NCBI GenBank assembly: GCA_046726955.1
Contig: JBKPBQ010000015.1
Coordinates: 1 to 6,050, forward strand
Direction: 5' to 3'
Source: CAVPGH01 sp046726955
GTDB taxonomy: Bacteria > Acidobacteriota > Vicinamibacteria > Fen-336
Length of the DNA: 6,050 bases
Under the pieces are notes generated by a model. That model was not told where the DNA came from. It did no database searches and worked only from the letters and a program-made list of their open reading frames with translations. The stretch's first letter is position 1, and every line of letters starts with the position of its first letter. The position numbers and the translations under genes are program-made. Below are positions 4,997-6,050 of the stretch, piece by piece.

Positions 4997-6050
4997 ATGC
5001 GCGATAGTCGTGCGTTCCTGGGCGTAGGCCTGGGCGTCCTGCTCGCTGCCGGCGTGTCGTCTCCAGCCGCCGCCGCCCAGGTGCGGAGATCCAGTTCCAA
5101 CGCGGAGCTCGCCCGCCGTGACCTGCGGGCGAAGGCGCCGGAGCTGTTCGAGTCCGCGGCGCAGGAGTTCGGCGTCCTGCCGATCTGCTTCGCGCCTACG
5201 CCTTCGTTCACACGCACTGGGCCAACACCCAGCTCGACCGCAGCTCCTCGGACGACGAGCACATGCCGGTCATCTACGGGATCATGGGCCTCCACGATGG
5301 CCGGGACCGCTGGTTCATCAACCAGATCGGCCGCGCGGCGGTCCTCCTGGGCGTTACCGAGGACGAGATCAAGAACGATCCCGCCACGAACGTGCGCGCC
5401 GCGGCGGCGCTCCTCGCCGAAGAAGGCCGCAAGTCGCGGCTCGACGGCAAGGGCCTCGAGTCGTGGGCCCGCGCGATCGAGCGCATGAGCGCGATCCCGG
5501 TGCACGAGCCCCTCGATCGCTTCGCGCGCAAGAGCGAGTCGTACGACGTGTTGATGACGCTCGTGCGCGGCTACGATCGCTTCGGAATCGCGATCCCTCG
5601 GCGCGACCTGAAGATGGAGCGTGCGTTCACGTCCGACGACCTGCAGCTCCTCCGGGCGCCCCAGGTGTCGCCGGACGCGGTCGAGTCCTGGGACAAGACC
5701 GCGGCCCCGGACGCCGCCGACGGGATGCAGACCCAGGCCGGCCCGCCCGACTACCCGTCGGCTCTCTGGAACGCCACCACCTGCTACGGCACGCGCAATG
5801 GCTCCGCCACCACGCACGTGGCCATCCACGACATGGAGGGCTACTACGCGAGCACGATCTCCTGGTTCAAGAACTGCGCGAACAACGTGAGCGCGCACTA
5901 CCTCCTGCGCTCGAGCGACGGCCAGATCACGCAGATGGTCCGCGAGGCGGACATGGCGTGGCACGTCAAGGCCTCGAACCCTACACGGTGGGAATCGAGC
6001 ACGAAGGCTTCATGGCCGACGTCTCCTGGTTCACGGAGGCCATGTACAAC
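4997..6050 (+). CDS. Exported N-acetylmuramoyl-L-alanine amidase (Amidase_2), partial at 3' end, two frameshifts
   Basis: Three frames must be joined: 4997 to about 5180, 5182-5979, and 5982-6050. Each join needs one extra base, giving at least 352 residues. Residues 1-27 are a signal peptide (MRDSRAFLGVGLGVLLAAGV, cleavage probably after AAA-Gln28), so the product acts in the envelope or outside. About 48-190 resembles the lysozyme-like domain often found before such amidases (EFGVLPDLLRAYAF, IYGIMGLHD, RAAVLLGVTEDEIKNDPATN, VRAAAALLAEEG). From Tyr253 the Amidase_2 domain begins: TTHVAIHDMEG with the first zinc ligand His278, then SAHYLLRSSDGQITQMV, AWHV and YTVGIEHEG. It should cleave the bond between MurNAc and L-Ala in peptidoglycan; the later zinc ligands lie beyond the window. 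The ATG has only a G-run 11 bases upstream; a TTG at 4991 is better spaced and would add two residues. It may be an assembly-damaged intact gene or a young pseudogene. Confidence 0.82.
5176..5183 (+). other. First frameshift in the amidase gene (apparent 1-base deletion)
   Basis: Upstream the frame reads EFGVLP; the homologous continuation DLLRAYAFVHTHWANTQLDR begins at GAT 5182 in a different frame, at the sequence CTGCCGATCTG. One C or G added in the CCG restores a continuous protein. The original frame continues into Ser/Thr/Pro/Arg-rich text typical of an out-of-frame reading. Confidence 0.8.
5979..5983 (+). other. Second frameshift in the amidase gene (apparent 1-base deletion)
   Basis: The frame reads AWHVKASN, then AACCCTACACG. 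Adding one base to the CCC gives NPYTVGIEHEGFMADVSW, a clear Amidase_2 continuation, whereas the unshifted frame gives TRWESSTKASWP. The true frame then stays open to the window end. Confidence 0.8.

Noticed and set aside
4813..5964. A 383-codon minus-strand frame antisense to the amidase
   Set aside because: The plus strand carries signal peptide, lysozyme-like and amidase motifs; the minus frame has none.
1..6050. CRISPR array, tRNA/rRNA, prophage, toxin-antitoxin or insertion sequence
   Set aside because: I looked for regular spaced repeats, tRNA-like cloverleafs, integrase/transposase motifs and small paired genes and saw none.

Overview
The window is about 70% G+C by eye, with strong G/C third-position bias and long spurious ORFs antisense to the real genes. 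Gene content (an MglA-family GTPase, a NYN-LOTUS protein with close deltaproteobacterial-type sequence, proline/alanine-rich linkers) suggests a high-GC Gram-negative soil or sediment bacterium, most likely Myxococcota/Deltaproteobacteria or a neighbouring uncultured phylum. This placement is inference from protein character; there is no rRNA in the window.

Layout, left to right. (1) Minus strand, 1-670: a TetR/AcrR-type repressor followed, with an ATGA overlap, by the first 27 codons of a secreted protein that runs off the left edge. This looks like the head of a TetR-controlled export operon. (2) 671-850: a divergent regulatory region. It holds a near-consensus sigma70 promoter for the repressor, with an imperfect palindromic operator over its -10 and spacer. 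The predicted start of transcription falls at the ATG, so the repressor mRNA is probably leaderless. On the plus side the region is a G+C-rich repeat-bearing leader ending in a perfect AGGAGG. (3) Plus strand, 851-2119: a TTG-started NYN (PIN-like) ribonuclease with a LOTUS/OST-HTH domain and a disordered RG-rich then acidic tail. (4) Minus strand, 2123-4621: a large fusion protein of an MglA-type small GTPase, a Pro/Ala linker, a coiled coil, a GAF-like domain and a histidine-kinase-like region that has lost its recognisable catalytic residues. It converges on the NYN gene with only three bases between the stop codons. (5) 4622-4996: a gene-free divergent region with a possible promoter for the fusion gene and a set of strong, partly competing hairpins in front of the last gene. 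(6) Plus strand, 4997 to the right edge: an exported N-acetylmuramoyl-L-alanine amidase with an N-terminal lysozyme-like domain, interrupted by two apparent single-base deletions.

The genes do not form one obvious pathway. The most notable item is the GTPase-pseudokinase fusion: it places a polarity-type Ras-like switch and a GAF/kinase-like sensor in one polypeptide, with no MglB (roadblock GAP) partner visible here. The two frameshifts in the amidase gene hide it from ordinary ORF calling; it is only evident when the three frames are spliced.
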